A stretch of DNA of 61,168 bases from an uncultured Pelagibacteraceae bacterium (lineage in GTDB: Bacteria; Pseudomonadota; Alphaproteobacteria; Pelagibacterales; Pelagibacteraceae). The position numbers and the translations under genes were made by a program. The DNA is taken from NCBI GenBank assembly GCA_902552345.1, contig CACDGO010000006.1, positions 1-61,168 of the forward strand, given 5' to 3'. Position 1 is the first letter of the stretch. Every line of letters starts with the position of its first letter. The notes beneath the pieces are model-generated. The model did no database searches. It saw only the letters and a list, made by a program, of their open reading frames with translations, and was not told the origin of the DNA. This document shows, in pieces, positions 1-9,397 of the stretch.

Positions 1-645
1 GGGTTGAAAACTTTCTAATCCTTTTATTCTACAATTAAGTAATGCATTATCCTTGTTAATAGTTTTAGATGTTGAAATTATACAATCATACTTAGATCTA
101 ATTAAATGTGATACTAATCTTGATCTCTCGTTTGTTATCCATTTTGATTTTTTATTTACTGTAAAATAGTCATCAGATATTGCTATTTTACCATCGAGAT
201 AAGGTGAATTATTTTTTTTATTTATATAATAACTTTTATAGAAATCTTTATTTATCTTAGAGGTATTTATTTTACTTAATTTAATATTATTTTTTTTTAA
301 TATTCGTTTCGCTTTTTTATAAGTTCTTTTATCTGGATCATAAAAATTAAAATAAACTTTCTTTATTTCTTTTTTCTTTATTATTTTAGTACAAGGAGGT
401 GTTATACCATAATGGCTGCATGGTTCTAAAGTTACATATAAAGAACTTCCTTTAAAGTTTTTTTTTTTATTTAATGCATTAAACTCTGCATGTGGTCTAC
501 CATTAATTGAAGTGCATCCAGAACTTATTACTGAGTTACCCTTAACAGCGACACACCCTACTGATGGATTTGTTTTGGTTTTTCCCAAATTTTCTTCAGC
601 TATTTGAAATGCAAGATTAGAAAAAAAATTATGATTTATTCTCAT
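1..645 (-). CDS. ribD: Riboflavin biosynthesis deaminase/reductase RibD (3' end outside window)
   Basis: Bifunctional enzyme of riboflavin synthesis: the N-terminal half deaminates the pyrimidine ring of the GTP cyclohydrolase II product and the C-terminal half reduces the ribose side chain with NADPH. The frame is open from an ATG at 645 to the window edge (215 codons), so the protein is cut off, not broken. The cytidine-deaminase-fold zinc site is visible as HAEFNAL followed by EPCSHYG and PPCTK. The start of the reductase domain is seen (DGKIAISDD, then [17 protein letters not shown], which resembles the reductase segment). The start overlaps the end of nrdR by 17 bases, as is common for nrdR-ribD in alphaproteobacteria, and it is the last gene seen of the rpiB-glyA-nrdR-ribD operon. 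Confidence 0.93.
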   Translation of the reverse strand, partial: MRINHNFFSNLAFQIAEENLGKTKTNPSVGCVAVKGNSVISSGCTSINGRPHAEFNALNKKKNFKGSSLYVTLEPCSHYGITPPCTKIIKKKEIKKVYFNFYDPDKRTYKKAKRILKKNNIKLSKINTSKINKDFYKSYYINKKNNSPYLDGKIAISDDYFTVNKKSKWITNERSRLVSHLIRSKYDCIISTSKTINKDNALLNCRIKGLESFQP

Positions 646-1090
646 CTAATGTGCCTACAAACTCTTCAAAATCTTTAGCTTCTTTAAAATTTTTATAAAC
701 AGAGGCAAAACGGACATAGGCAACTTTGTCTAAAGCAGAAAGACCTTCCATAATAAATTTACCGATAGTGGGTGTTGGAATTTCACTTTCACCAAGACCT
801 TCTAGATTTCTTACAATTTTTGAAATAAACTTTTCTATTGTTTCAGAGTCTATAGGTCTTTTTCTTGTTGCAATTCTAATAGACTTTGAAATCTTATCTC
901 TATCAAATGGCTCTCTTTTTCCGTTACCTTTAATGACTGTTAATTCTTGAAACTGCACTCTTTCAAAAGTAGTGAATCTTTCTTTTCTTTCGCAACCACA
1001 TAACCTTCTTCTTCTTATCGCAGTTCCATCCTCTGTCGGTCGAGAGTCTACAACTGAGGTATCTTTTTCTCTACAAAATGGACAAAGCAT
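629..1090 (-). CDS. nrdR: Transcriptional repressor NrdR
   Basis: ATP/dATP-sensing repressor of ribonucleotide reductase genes. The 153-residue length is normal. The N-terminal zinc ribbon starts with MLCPFC, then DSR, RRRR and [10 protein letters not shown], followed by the ATP-cone domain ([16 protein letters not shown]). Oddity: the second half of the zinc ribbon reads C31-G-C33-E-R-K-E-R-F. The family normally has C-x-x-C-x-x-R-F, so the second cysteine pair is C-x-C and one residue is inserted before the conserved RF. The gene lies 11 bases after glyA and overlaps ribD. Family identity is certain from the rest of the sequence; whether zinc binding is unchanged is not. Confidence 0.96.
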   Translation of the reverse strand: MLCPFCREKDTSVVDSRPTEDGTAIRRRRLCGCERKERFTTFERVQFQELTVIKGNGKREPFDRDKISKSIRIATRKRPIDSETIEKFISKIVRNLEGLGESEIPTPTIGKFIMEGLSALDKVAYVRFASVYKNFKEAKDFEEFVGTLDENKS

Positions 1091-1101
1091 AATTTATAAT
1101 A

Positions 1102-2403
1102 TTACTCTCCATAAATAGGAAAAGATGAACATAGATCAATTATTTCTTTTTGAACTTCTTTTTCTACTTTAGAATTATTTTCTTTATTTTTACTTAGACC
1201 ATCTATAATTTTAAAGATTAAGTCACCGATATGTTTAAATTCATTTGGACCGAAACCTCTAGTTGTACACGCAGGCGTGCCAAGTCTAATACCTGATGTT
1301 ATCATAGGGCTTTCTGTATCAAAAGGAATTCCATTTTTATTACAAGTAATATTTGATCTCCCTAAAGATGCTTGAGCGTCTTTTCCTGTAACACCAAAAG
1401 ACCTAAGATCTAGTAACATCAAGTGAGTATCTGTGCCACCTGAAAAAATTTTAAAACCTTTTTCACTCAATCTCTCAGATAGAGCTTTTGCATTTTTAAT
1501 TACATTTTCAGAATACACTTTGAAATCTTCCGACAAAGCTTCTTTAAAACAAACTGCTTTTGCTGCTATCACATGCATCAGTGGTCCACCTTGCAAACCC
1601 GGGAATATTGCACTATTAAATTTTTTAATTAGGTCCTCTCTATTAGTTAAAATTATTCCTCCCCGTGGTCCTCTTAAAACTTTATGGGTTGTAGAAGTTA
1701 CAACATCAGCATATTTAGTAGGATTTGGATAAACACCCCCAGCCACTAGTCCTGAAAAGTGAGCCATATCGACTAGTAAATATGCATTAACTTTATCACA
1801 TATATCTCTAAATTTTTTAAAATCAATTACTCTTGAGTATGCGCTGCCTCCTGCAATAATAAGTTTTGGTTTATTTTCAATTGCGAGTTTTTCAACACTT
1901 TCATAGTCAATGAGACCAGTTTCTTTATCAACCTCATAATGTAATGCATTAAACCATTTTCCTGATTGTGCAGGTTTTGCGCCATGTGTTAAATGTCCTC
2001 CAGAATTTAAACTCATTGCAAGTGTAGTATCACCAGGTTTTAATAAGGCCAAATAAACTGCACCATTGGCTTGAGCACCAGAATGCGGTTGCACATTGGC
2101 AAATTTACAATCAAATAATTTTTTTGCTCTTTCAATTGCTAAGTTTTCTGAAACATCAACATGTTCACAGCCACCATAATATCTTTTTCCTGGATAACCT
2201 TCAGCATATTTATTTGTTAAAACTGAACCTTGAGCTTCTAAAACAGCTTTAGATACAATATTTTCTGAAGCAATTAGTTCTATATGGTTTTGTTGTCTTA
2301 AAAATTCTTCTTCAATAGATTTATATAGTTCCTTATCAGCTTTTTTTAAATCTAATTTAAAAAAACTATTTAAATATTTATTTAATTTAATAGCAATTGA
2401 CAT
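1102..2403 (-). CDS. glyA: Serine hydroxymethyltransferase
   Basis: PLP enzyme that interconverts serine and glycine with tetrahydrofolate, feeding one-carbon units to purine, thymidylate and methionine synthesis in the cytosol. At 433 residues it has family length. Visible motifs are IELIASEN near the N-terminus, the [11 protein letters not shown] segment, the PLP lysine in [14 protein letters not shown], and GTPACTTRG near the C-terminus. It starts one base after the rpiB stop and is followed by nrdR, the common alphaproteobacterial order. No glycine riboswitch or long leader precedes it. Confidence 0.98.
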   Translation of the reverse strand: MSIAIKLNKYLNSFFKLDLKKADKELYKSIEEEFLRQQNHIELIASENIVSKAVLEAQGSVLTNKYAEGYPGKRYYGGCEHVDVSENLAIERAKKLFDCKFANVQPHSGAQANGAVYLALLKPGDTTLAMSLNSGGHLTHGAKPAQSGKWFNALHYEVDKETGLIDYESVEKLAIENKPKLIIAGGSAYSRVIDFKKFRDICDKVNAYLLVDMAHFSGLVAGGVYPNPTKYADVVTSTTHKVLRGPRGGIILTNREDLIKKFNSAIFPGLQGGPLMHVIAAKAVCFKEALSEDFKVYSENVIKNAKALSERLSEKGFKIFSGGTDTHLMLLDLRSFGVTGKDAQASLGRSNITCNKNGIPFDTESPMITSGIRLGTPACTTRGFGPNEFKHIGDLIFKIIDGLSKNKENNSKVEKEVQKEIIDLCSSFPIYGE

Positions 2404-2404
2404 T

Positions 2405-2857
2405 TTATATTTTATTTATCCTTTTTAAGTGTCTACCACCTTCAAACTTAGTTTTCAAAAAAACTTCAACTAATTTTAAAGATAATTTTTTTTTAATTAG
2501 TCTTGATCCTAAAGCTAATATATTAGCATTATTATGTTGTCTACACAATCTCGTAGACTTTAAATTATAACATACAGCTGCTCGAATTGTTTTGATTTTA
2601 TTGGCGCTTATTGCCATTCCTGTACCTGATCCACAAACAAGTATACCAACATCGCTTTTTTTTAGCTTTATCCTGTTTGCAAGTTTTTTAGCGAAATCTG
2701 GATAATCTACTGATTGATCATTAAATGGACCTAAATCAAATATAGAAATATTTTTATTAATTAAATGATTTTTGATAACCTCTTTTAAATCAAATCCTGC
2801 ATGATCTGAGGCAATACATACAGTTTTAAATACACTATTTAGTTTTATATTGCTCAT
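2405..2857 (-). CDS. rpiB: Ribose-5-phosphate isomerase B
   Basis: Interconverts ribose 5-phosphate and ribulose 5-phosphate in the pentose phosphate pathway. The 150-residue protein has the RpiB/LacAB fold markers: [13 protein letters not shown] at the N-terminus, DFGP-like [16 protein letters not shown], the active-site [13 protein letters not shown], and [13 protein letters not shown]-type sequence ([12 protein letters not shown]). First gene of the rpiB-glyA-nrdR-ribD operon, divergent from hemB across 78 bases. That gap holds a repeated ACTAATTAAA (2862 and 2876). Confidence 0.96.
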   Translation of the reverse strand: MSNIKLNSVFKTVCIASDHAGFDLKEVIKNHLINKNISIFDLGPFNDQSVDYPDFAKKLANRIKLKKSDVGILVCGSGTGMAISANKIKTIRAAVCYNLKSTRLCRQHNNANILALGSRLIKKKLSLKLVEVFLKTKFEGGRHLKRINKI

Positions 2858-2935
2858 GAATACTAATTAAATTACACTAATTAAAATAATAATAATATAT
2901 TTGTCGCACTAAACTTATAAAAATCAGGCTAATAA

Positions 2936-3934
2936 ATGAAAATTTTAGGCTCTTTTCCAAAAACTAGGCTCAGAAGAATGAGAAAATCAAGGTGGATTAG
3001 AAATTTAATTTCTGAAAATAATATTTCAAATAATGATCTAGTATTACCTATCTTTGTTAGGGAGGGAAAAAATAAAATTGATCAGATTAAAAATATGCCT
3101 GGTGTAAGTAGATATTCTGTAGATAGATTGCCTTCAATTTTAAACCAAGTAAAAAAATACAGAATTCCAATGGTGGCATTATTTCCTTACACACCAGAAA
3201 TTAAAAAAGATCAATTAGGATCGGAAGCTCTAAACGAAAATAATTTAATTTGTAAAAGTATAAAATTTATAAAAAATAATTTTCCAGAGATTGGTATAAT
3301 GTGCGATGTAGCTTTAGATCCTTATACTTTACATGGTCACGACGGTATAGTTATCAAAAATGAAATTGATAACGATGAGACTATAAAAGTATTGATTAAA
3401 CAAGCTTTGCTTCAAGCAAAAATGGGATGCGATGTTATAGCTCCTTCTGATATGATGGATGGTAGAATTAAAGCTATAAGACAGGCCTTAGATAAAAATA
3501 ATTTTAAAAATGTTTGTATACTTTCTTATGCAATTAAATACGCATCAAATTTTTATGGTCCTTTTAGAGATGCAGTTGGTAGTAGTTCTAAATTAAAAAA
3601 TGATAAAAAAACTTACCAAATGGATTTTAGGAACTCTTCAGAGGCTTATAGAGAAGTTGGCTTAGATATTAAAGAAGGAGCGGATATGGTTATGGTCAAA
3701 CCTGGAATGATTTATCTAGATGTAATAAATAATATAAAAAATAATTTTAAAGTTCCTGTCTTAGCTTATCAAGTATCTGGTGAATATAGTTTGATCAAAA
3801 ATGGTATTGAAAAAAAAATTTTAAAAGAAGATTCAATTATTGAGAGTATTATTTCATTTAAAAGAGCTGGAGCATGTGCAATAGTCACATACTTTGCAAT
3901 TGATGTAGCTAAAATAATTAAGTCTGCTAATTAA
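2936..3934 (+). CDS. hemB: Delta-aminolevulinic acid dehydratase (porphobilinogen synthase)
   Basis: Condenses two 5-aminolevulinate molecules to porphobilinogen, the second committed step of heme synthesis. The length of 332 residues is normal. Both Schiff-base lysines are present (SYAIKYASNFYGPFR and MVMVKPGMIYLD). The metal-site segment reads DVALDPYTLHGHDG, with aspartates where zinc-dependent enzymes carry cysteines, so this is the magnesium-type active site described for several alphaproteobacteria and Pseudomonas. Monocistronic between divergent rpiB and convergent recO, overlapping the recO 3' end by 8 bases. An AGG at 2926 is the only Shine-Dalgarno-like element, and a TTATAA at 2915 could be a -10. 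Confidence 0.97.
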   Translation: MKILGSFPKTRLRRMRKSRWIRNLISENNISNNDLVLPIFVREGKNKIDQIKNMPGVSRYSVDRLPSILNQVKKYRIPMVALFPYTPEIKKDQLGSEALNENNLICKSIKFIKNNFPEIGIMCDVALDPYTLHGHDGIVIKNEIDNDETIKVLIKQALLQAKMGCDVIAPSDMMDGRIKAIRQALDKNNFKNVCILSYAIKYASNFYGPFRDAVGSSSKLKNDKKTYQMDFRNSSEAYREVGLDIKEGADMVMVKPGMIYLDVINNIKNNFKVPVLAYQVSGEYSLIKNGIEKKILKEDSIIESIISFKRAGACAIVTYFAIDVAKIIKSAN

Positions 3935-4607
3935 AATAACTTTCTAATAAAATTCTGGATTTTGGAAAAGGCAAATTATTAGGTATAAAAAACCGACTCT
4001 GTATTAAATTTCTTGTAAAATATAATGACTTACTAATTAAATATTTTGATATTTTTTCTGGAGGCTTATTTAAAATTAAATAAACAGGGATTTCATGAAA
4101 TAATGTATCAATTTTTACTTTTACTATATCTCTAGAAGTTAAATCATTATTTTTGAATTGAGATAAATTTGCATCATATCCTAGAAACTTAATTAGATTA
4201 AGTTCAAAAAAAATATACAAAATAATCCAATTATTTAAGTTTATAGAATTTAAGAATTCTTCAAAAGCTTTGTAAATATTTTTATTGGGTTGGTCCTCTG
4301 GTAGTAAATAGTTTAAAATCGAACAAAGTGATATTAAAGCTGAGGTTCTTTCTTTGTCATTAAAATACAAAGGCGAAATAGGTTTAATAAGTTCTGTTTT
4401 AAAGTAACTGCTCTTGTTATCATTTTTTGAATTATGAACAATGAATAATTTATTTGAAATTTGTAAATAGTTTCTAATTTTTCTGGAATTTCCACCATAC
4501 ACAATACCTGATACCTTACCTTTTGATCGAGAAAAAATATTGATAATATTTGCATTTTCTCTAAATTTCCTTTTTGATAATAAATAACATTCATCTTCCC
4601 AATTCAT
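3927..4607 (-). CDS. recO: DNA repair protein RecO
   Basis: Recombination mediator that with RecR loads RecA on SSB-coated DNA. The N-terminal OB fold is recognisable (MNWEDECYLLSKRKFRENANI, then RSKGKVSGIVYGGNSRK), followed by the helical domain with FELNLIKFLGYD. At 226 residues it is close to usual size. No CxxC zinc motif is seen. Last gene of the ten-gene overlapping operon; it overlaps rnc by 4 bases. In most alphaproteobacteria era sits between rnc and recO, but here there is no room for it. Confidence 0.92.
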   Translation of the reverse strand: MNWEDECYLLSKRKFRENANIINIFSRSKGKVSGIVYGGNSRKIRNYLQISNKLFIVHNSKNDNKSSYFKTELIKPISPLYFNDKERTSALISLCSILNYLLPEDQPNKNIYKAFEEFLNSINLNNWIILYIFFELNLIKFLGYDANLSQFKNNDLTSRDIVKVKIDTLFHEIPVYLILNKPPEKISKYLISKSLYFTRNLIQSRFFIPNNLPFPKSRILLESYFN

Positions 4608-5269
4608 ATTTCTAAAATTTTTATGAGTTTAGAAGCAGCGTTCTGTTGGGCGTTTTTTTTTGAGGTTCCAATTCCTGCAATTTTTTTTGACTGTGGGATC
4701 TCAACCTCTGTTTTAAATATAGGTTTGTGCTGAGGACCTGTTTTTTTAAAAAAAAAATATTTAGGCAATTGTTTAAACTTTTTTAAACTATACTCTTGTA
4801 ATTTTGTTTTTGGATCAATTGGTGTAATTAATGATTTATCAATATATGATTTCCAACAATTCAATATAAATTTTTCTGAGCTCTTAAGACCTCCATCTAA
4901 ATATATTGCTCCTACAATTGCCTCTAAACAATCACTAGTAATTTTGTTTGCCGATCTTTCTAGATTTTTGTGTGATGAGCCAAGGTATATATAATTTTTA
5001 ATTTTAAGATGATTAGCTATTTTTGCACATGTTTTTTTATTTACTAAATTAGCAAATTTTTTATCAATTATACCTTCATGCTCTGTGGGATACTTATCTA
5101 ACAATTTTTTTGAGATAACTAATCCTAGAACTCTATCTCCTAAAAATTCTAATTTTTCATTATTAATTTTGTTGCTAAAACTTTTATGTGTTAATGCCCT
5201 ATTCAATAAATCTCTGTTCTTAAAGCTATAATTTAAAATTTCTTCAAGTTCTTTCAATGTTTTATTCAT
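4604..5269 (-). CDS. rnc: Ribonuclease III
   Basis: Double-strand-specific endoribonuclease that processes rRNA precursors and structured mRNAs. The 221-residue protein has the RNase III signature (NEKLEFLGDRVLGLV), second metal-site acidic residues in SDCLEAIVGAIYLDGG, and a C-terminal double-stranded-RNA-binding domain (DPKTKLQEYSLKK to KKNAQQNAASKLI). It overlaps lepB upstream and recO downstream by 4 bases each, consistent with translational coupling. Confidence 0.97.
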   Translation of the reverse strand: MNKTLKELEEILNYSFKNRDLLNRALTHKSFSNKINNEKLEFLGDRVLGLVISKKLLDKYPTEHEGIIDKKFANLVNKKTCAKIANHLKIKNYIYLGSSHKNLERSANKITSDCLEAIVGAIYLDGGLKSSEKFILNCWKSYIDKSLITPIDPKTKLQEYSLKKFKQLPKYFFFKKTGPQHKPIFKTEVEIPQSKKIAGIGTSKKNAQQNAASKLIKILEI

Positions 5270-6009
5270 TTTAGTTTTTTAAAAGTTCTTTCAAATCTGA
5301 AAGATTTATGTAGACCCCATACTTTCATCAAACTTCCTTTTATAGTGTCATTTGAAAAAAAAATCATCTTTGCCTTTCCAACTAAATTTAACTTATTAAC
5401 ATAACCTACGTCTTCTAAAAATCGGCTGTCTTTTGAACAATCACGATTATCACCCATTAGAAAATAATGGTTTTCAGGGACTTTAAATTTTTTAGTGTTT
5501 TGTAAAGTATTTTCAATACTATAAGTTGCCAAATGTTCAACACCGTTAGGAAGAGTTTCAACATATGTATTAGTTTCAAGAGAAAATTTACCACACCTAA
5601 TAGGATATGAAATATTAATTTTTTTTCTCAAAATTAATTTATTATTTATATAAATTTCTCCATTTTTAAATTGGATTTCATCACCCGGCATACCAATTAG
5701 TCTCTTAATATAATCGGTCCTATTATCAGCAGGTGTTTTAAAAACTACAAGGTCACCTTGATTAGGATTTTTTGAAAAAAAACGTTCATTGGAAAAATTA
5801 GGACTAAAAGGAAAAGAATGCTTACTATAACCGTAAGAATATTTAATAACAAATATTCTATCACCAATAAGTAATGTCGGCTCCATTGATGATGATGGAA
5901 TATAAAATGGCTGAATTATTAAAGATCTAATAATTATAGCTATGATTAAGGCTCCTACTAGGGTTTTAATATTTTCAGTTATTTTTTTTATTATTTTTTC
6001 TTTTTTCAT
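5266..6009 (-). CDS. lepB: Signal peptidase I
   Basis: Membrane serine protease that removes signal peptides from exported proteins. One N-terminal membrane segment (about residues 15-35, LVGALIIAIIIRSLIIQPF) is followed by the catalytic serine in IPSSSMEPTL and the general-base lysine in DYIKRLIGMPGD. The conserved GDNRDCSKDSR box is present near the C-terminus. 247 residues is normal. Overlaps acpS and rnc by 4 bases. Confidence 0.97.
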   Translation of the reverse strand: MKKEKIIKKITENIKTLVGALIIAIIIRSLIIQPFYIPSSSMEPTLLIGDRIFVIKYSYGYSKHSFPFSPNFSNERFFSKNPNQGDLVVFKTPADNRTDYIKRLIGMPGDEIQFKNGEIYINNKLILRKKINISYPIRCGKFSLETNTYVETLPNGVEHLATYSIENTLQNTKKFKVPENHYFLMGDNRDCSKDSRFLEDVGYVNKLNLVGKAKMIFFSNDTIKGSLMKVWGLHKSFRFERTFKKLK

Positions 6010-6389
6010 GATGAAATAGTTACAAAAGCTACAGCATAATTATCTTCGTCTGTTAAAGATAATGAAATCTTATATTTTTTTTTTTTAAATCTTTTATCAA
6101 CTCTTTCTTTTGTTTTTTTTAGTAATTTAATAAATGGCTTTCCGTTCTTTTCATTTAAAATTACAATTTCATTTAAACTTATACCTTTTGATATACCTGT
6201 GCCTAAAGCTTTTGAAAAAGCTTCTTTTGCAGCAAATCTTTTTGCGAAACAATGAGGTGAATTTTTTGTTTTTTTACATCTTTTAATTTCATTCGTGTGG
6301 TAGATTCTTTCCAGAAAAGTTTTTTTTTTTATAGATTTTTTTATTCTATTTATTTGAATTATATCTGTGCCAATACCAAATATTTTCAT
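6006..6389 (-). CDS. acpS: Holo-[acyl-carrier-protein] synthase
   Basis: Transfers phosphopantetheine from CoA to apo-acyl carrier protein, activating fatty-acid synthesis. The 127-residue protein shows the magnesium-binding IGTDIIQINRI start, the FAAKEAFSKALGTG core motif and the SLTDEDNYAVAFV end. Overlaps pdxJ and lepB by 4 bases. The sequence is very lysine-rich, in line with the window. Confidence 0.96.
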   Translation of the reverse strand: MKIFGIGTDIIQINRIKKSIKKKTFLERIYHTNEIKRCKKTKNSPHCFAKRFAAKEAFSKALGTGISKGISLNEIVILNEKNGKPFIKLLKKTKERVDKRFKKKKYKISLSLTDEDNYAVAFVTISS

Positions 6390-7111
6390 TTTTGTAATAT
6401 TTTTTTAAATTCTTTTATGGTTTTTTCTAACCCCAAAAAAATTGACTCACCTATTAAAAAATGGCCAATGTTAAATTCTTTTATTCCGGTTATTTTAGAA
6501 AGTATTCTTGCAGACTTGAATGTTAAACCATGTCCCGCATGAACTTCGAGACCTAAATTATTACCGAATTCTACAGCTTTTTTTATGATAATTAACTCTT
6601 TTCTGTAATCTTTATTTTTATTTACTAAATTACAAAATTTCCCAGTGTGAATTTCTACACAATCTGCATTTAAATTTTTTGATTCTTTAAGGTCTTTTAT
6701 CTTTGGTTCTATAAAAAGACTTACTCTAGAACCATTTTTTTTTAAATTATAAATAATTTTTTTTAAAAAATTATTATTATATTTCAAATTAAGGCCTCCT
6801 TCTGTTGTAATTTCTCTTCTTTTTTCCGGGACTATACAAATAAAAGATGGTTTATATTTTAGTGCAATTTTAAACATTTCCTTTGTTGCAGCAATTTCAA
6901 GATTCAGTGGAATTTTTAATTTTGATTTAATTAGTTTTAAATCCAAATCATTTATATGACGTCTATCTTCTCTTAAGTGAATAGTTACAGAGTCAGCACC
7001 TTTTTTTTTTACTAATAATGCTGCTCTTAAAGGGCTAGGATAGTTTTCGCCTCTTGCATTTCTCACTGTTGCCACATGATCAATATTTACACCAAGCCTA
7101 ATTTTTTTCAT
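6386..7111 (-). CDS. pdxJ: Pyridoxine 5'-phosphate synthase
   Basis: Last ring-forming step of the deoxyxylulose-5-phosphate-dependent vitamin B6 pathway: joins 3-amino-2-oxopropyl phosphate to deoxyxylulose 5-phosphate. 241 residues. Motifs include LGVNIDHVATVRNARG, TIHLREDRRHI, the LNLEIAATKEM strand, VPEKRREITTEGGL, ADCVEIHTG and VHAGHGLTF. Its substrate comes from PdxA; the only PdxA-family gene in the window (31494-32501) is divergent. It shares one base with the pyrE stop. Confidence 0.97.
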   Translation of the reverse strand: MKKIRLGVNIDHVATVRNARGENYPSPLRAALLVKKKGADSVTIHLREDRRHINDLDLKLIKSKLKIPLNLEIAATKEMFKIALKYKPSFICIVPEKRREITTEGGLNLKYNNNFLKKIIYNLKKNGSRVSLFIEPKIKDLKESKNLNADCVEIHTGKFCNLVNKNKDYRKELIIIKKAVEFGNNLGLEVHAGHGLTFKSARILSKITGIKEFNIGHFLIGESIFLGLEKTIKEFKKILQK

Positions 7112-7692
7112 TAAAGATTTCTACTTCCAGGTTTTATGGCTTTAATCTTTAACAATTCTTTTGGCAAGTTTTCATTTTTATAAGTAGGTATACTTAACTC
7201 AACTTGAGAAATAATTTTTTTATTCAAAAGATTTTTTTTATCTGATCTATCTATTAGACATGCGTAACCAATTATTAATCCTCCACTGTCATGCACTAAT
7301 TTAGAACATTCTAAACTCGATTTTCCTGTTGTAATAACGTCTTCTACAATTAATACTTTTTGGTTTTTTTTAATTATAAAGTCTCTTCGCAATTTAAAAG
7401 TTCCATTTACTCTCTCACAAAAAATAGACTCTTTTTTAAGCAGTTTACCAACTTCATAGCCAACTAAAATTCCACCCATTGCTGGAGAAAGAATGATATC
7501 TATATTATTAAATTCTTTACTAATTTTCTCAGATAAAGAGACGCAAAGTTTATGAGCTTTATCAGGTTTACTCATTAGCTGGGCACATTGAACATAAGCA
7601 GAACTATGTAGACCTGACGATAAAATAAAATGTCCCTCTAAAAGTGCGTTAGTTTCTTTTAAAATTTTCAAAGATTCTTTTAATGAAAGCAT
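7111..7692 (-). CDS. pyrE: Orotate phosphoribosyltransferase
   Basis: Makes orotidine 5'-phosphate from orotate and PRPP in pyrimidine synthesis. The PRPP-binding motif is clear as VLIVEDVITTGKSSLE, with the hood segment LEGHFILSSGLHS at the N-terminus. 193 residues. The start at 7692 lies inside the 3' end of spoT, overlapping it by 44 bases. I keep it because the family's usual N-terminal segment (SLKESLKILKETNALLEGHF) begins directly there. Overlaps pdxJ by one base. Confidence 0.95.
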   Translation of the reverse strand: MLSLKESLKILKETNALLEGHFILSSGLHSSAYVQCAQLMSKPDKAHKLCVSLSEKISKEFNNIDIILSPAMGGILVGYEVGKLLKKESIFCERVNGTFKLRRDFIIKKNQKVLIVEDVITTGKSSLECSKLVHDSGGLIIGYACLIDRSDKKNLLNKKIISQVELSIPTYKNENLPKELLKIKAIKPGSRNL

Positions 7693-9397
7693 TTTTTTTT
7701 TGTTTGTGTCGAATTATTTTAAATTTTAATTCACTTTGCTTTATCTGACTTATCAAGTTTGTGAAATTTTTCAAATCTTTAATTTGTAAATCAAAAGAAA
7801 AGGTGAGATGATCTTTGTTTCTTTTAATTATTTCTAAATTTATTATATTTCCTTTATTAAGGCCTATTAATGAAGTTATATGACCTAAAACACCAGGTTT
7901 GTGTGGTAGGTCGACCTCAATGGTACTGGTGTAATTTTTTTCAACAGTTTTATGAGTTTCAGTAGATTTATCTTGCCAATACCTTCTTATAGCAGAACGG
8001 GCTTTACCCGTAATTGATGATGATAGCCAATGTAATGATGGTGAGGCATTTTTCGATGTTAAGATATTAACTAAGTCACCATTCTTTAATATTGTTTGTA
8101 ATGTTGCTGTGTTCCCATTTATAGTGCACCCAGTTGCACTGTTCCCAATTTTTGTATGTACAGCGTAAGCAAAATCAATAGAGGTTGCGTTTTTTGGTAA
8201 TTTAATAACAGCACCTTTTGGTGTAAAACAAAAAACGTTTTCTTGAAACATTTGAAGCTTCGTAAATTCATAATAATGTTCGGGACTCGTGCCAGCCTCA
8301 ATAATTTCTACTAAATCTCTTAGCCAATCGTATTCCTTCCATGACAATTCGGAAAACTTTTCTGATGATTTATATTTCCAATGAGAAGCTATACCTCTCT
8401 GTGCAAATTCATGCATATCACTTGTTCTTATTTGAATCTCAATTCGATTTTTTTTTGGTCCAATAACTGCAGTATGAATAGATTTATAATTATTAATTTT
8501 AGGTGTTGAAATATAGTCCTTAAATTTTCCTGGTATAGTTGAAAATTGGCTATGAAACACACCTAAAGTTTTATAACATTCGTCCACAGATCTAACTATA
8601 ACTCTAAAACCAATTATATCTGTTAATTGTTCTAATGATATTTTTTTATTTTGAATCTTTCGCCAAATAGAAAAAGGAGTTTTTTCTCGACCAGTGATAG
8701 TTGCTGTAATACCATTTTTTTTTAAAAGGTCAATTAATTCATAAGAAATTGATTTAAAAGTATCATCTTTATTATTTTTAATAAATTTTAATCTTTCTAG
8801 AATTAACTCTCTAGCCGGCCTGTTAAGCACTGCAAATGAAAGATCCTCTAATTCATCTCTAATACGGTTCATCCCCATTCTGTCAGCTAATGGAGCATAT
8901 ATTTCCATAGTTTCTTTAGCTTTTCTTATAATTTTTTTCTTGTCTTTTACATATCCGATAGTTCTCATATTATGTAGTCTGTCAGCTAATTTAACTAATA
9001 AAACCCTGATATCTTTTGATGTAGCTAAAATTAATTTTCTGAAATTTTCAGCTATCGAGTCTGTAGAAGCTTTATCTTCAAGAGCTGAAATTTTGGTTAC
9101 TCCCTCAACTAAATTTGCAACTTCTTCTCCAAACTCTTTTTTGACAGTTTCGTATGTAACATTAGTATCTTCGATTGTGTCGTGTAATAATCCTGTAGTA
9201 ATTGTAGCGCTGTCTAACTTTAAATCTGTTAAAATCTTCGCAACTTCTACAGGATGAATAATATAAGGAACTCCCTCTTCTCTTTTTTGGTTTTGATGAG
9301 CCTTTAAAGCAAAGTTGTAAGCCTTGCTTAATGAATCTGAGTTTAAAAACCTATTATATGTCTTAATTTGATTAATTAATTCATTGTTGTTAATCAT
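7649..9397 (-). CDS. spoT: Bifunctional (p)ppGpp synthetase/hydrolase, SpoT/RelA family, shortened
   Basis: Alarmone enzyme of the stringent response. Domains in order: HD hydrolase with HPVEVAKIL and LLHDTIEDT (roughly residues 45-190); synthetase with GREKTPFSIWRKI, RVIVRSVDECYKTLG and IEIQIRT (about 235-360); TGS beginning ENVFCFTPKGAVI (about 385-450); ACT beginning STIEVDLPHKPGVLG (about 490-582). The synthetase charge motif is K-F-K-D, matching the RxKD type of bifunctional enzymes rather than the ExDD of synthetase-only RelA. At 582 residues it is about 120-150 shorter than usual because only a short linker (SSITGKARSAIRRYW and about 20 more residues) joins TGS to ACT. Overlaps folK by 4 and pyrE by 44 bases. 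Confidence 0.94.
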   Translation of the reverse strand: MINNNELINQIKTYNRFLNSDSLSKAYNFALKAHQNQKREEGVPYIIHPVEVAKILTDLKLDSATITTGLLHDTIEDTNVTYETVKKEFGEEVANLVEGVTKISALEDKASTDSIAENFRKLILATSKDIRVLLVKLADRLHNMRTIGYVKDKKKIIRKAKETMEIYAPLADRMGMNRIRDELEDLSFAVLNRPARELILERLKFIKNNKDDTFKSISYELIDLLKKNGITATITGREKTPFSIWRKIQNKKISLEQLTDIIGFRVIVRSVDECYKTLGVFHSQFSTIPGKFKDYISTPKINNYKSIHTAVIGPKKNRIEIQIRTSDMHEFAQRGIASHWKYKSSEKFSELSWKEYDWLRDLVEIIEAGTSPEHYYEFTKLQMFQENVFCFTPKGAVIKLPKNATSIDFAYAVHTKIGNSATGCTINGNTATLQTILKNGDLVNILTSKNASPSLHWLSSSITGKARSAIRRYWQDKSTETHKTVEKNYTSTIEVDLPHKPGVLGHITSLIGLNKGNIINLEIIKRNKDHLTFSFDLQIKDLKNFTNLISQIKQSELKFKIIRHKQKKNAFIKRIFENFKRN

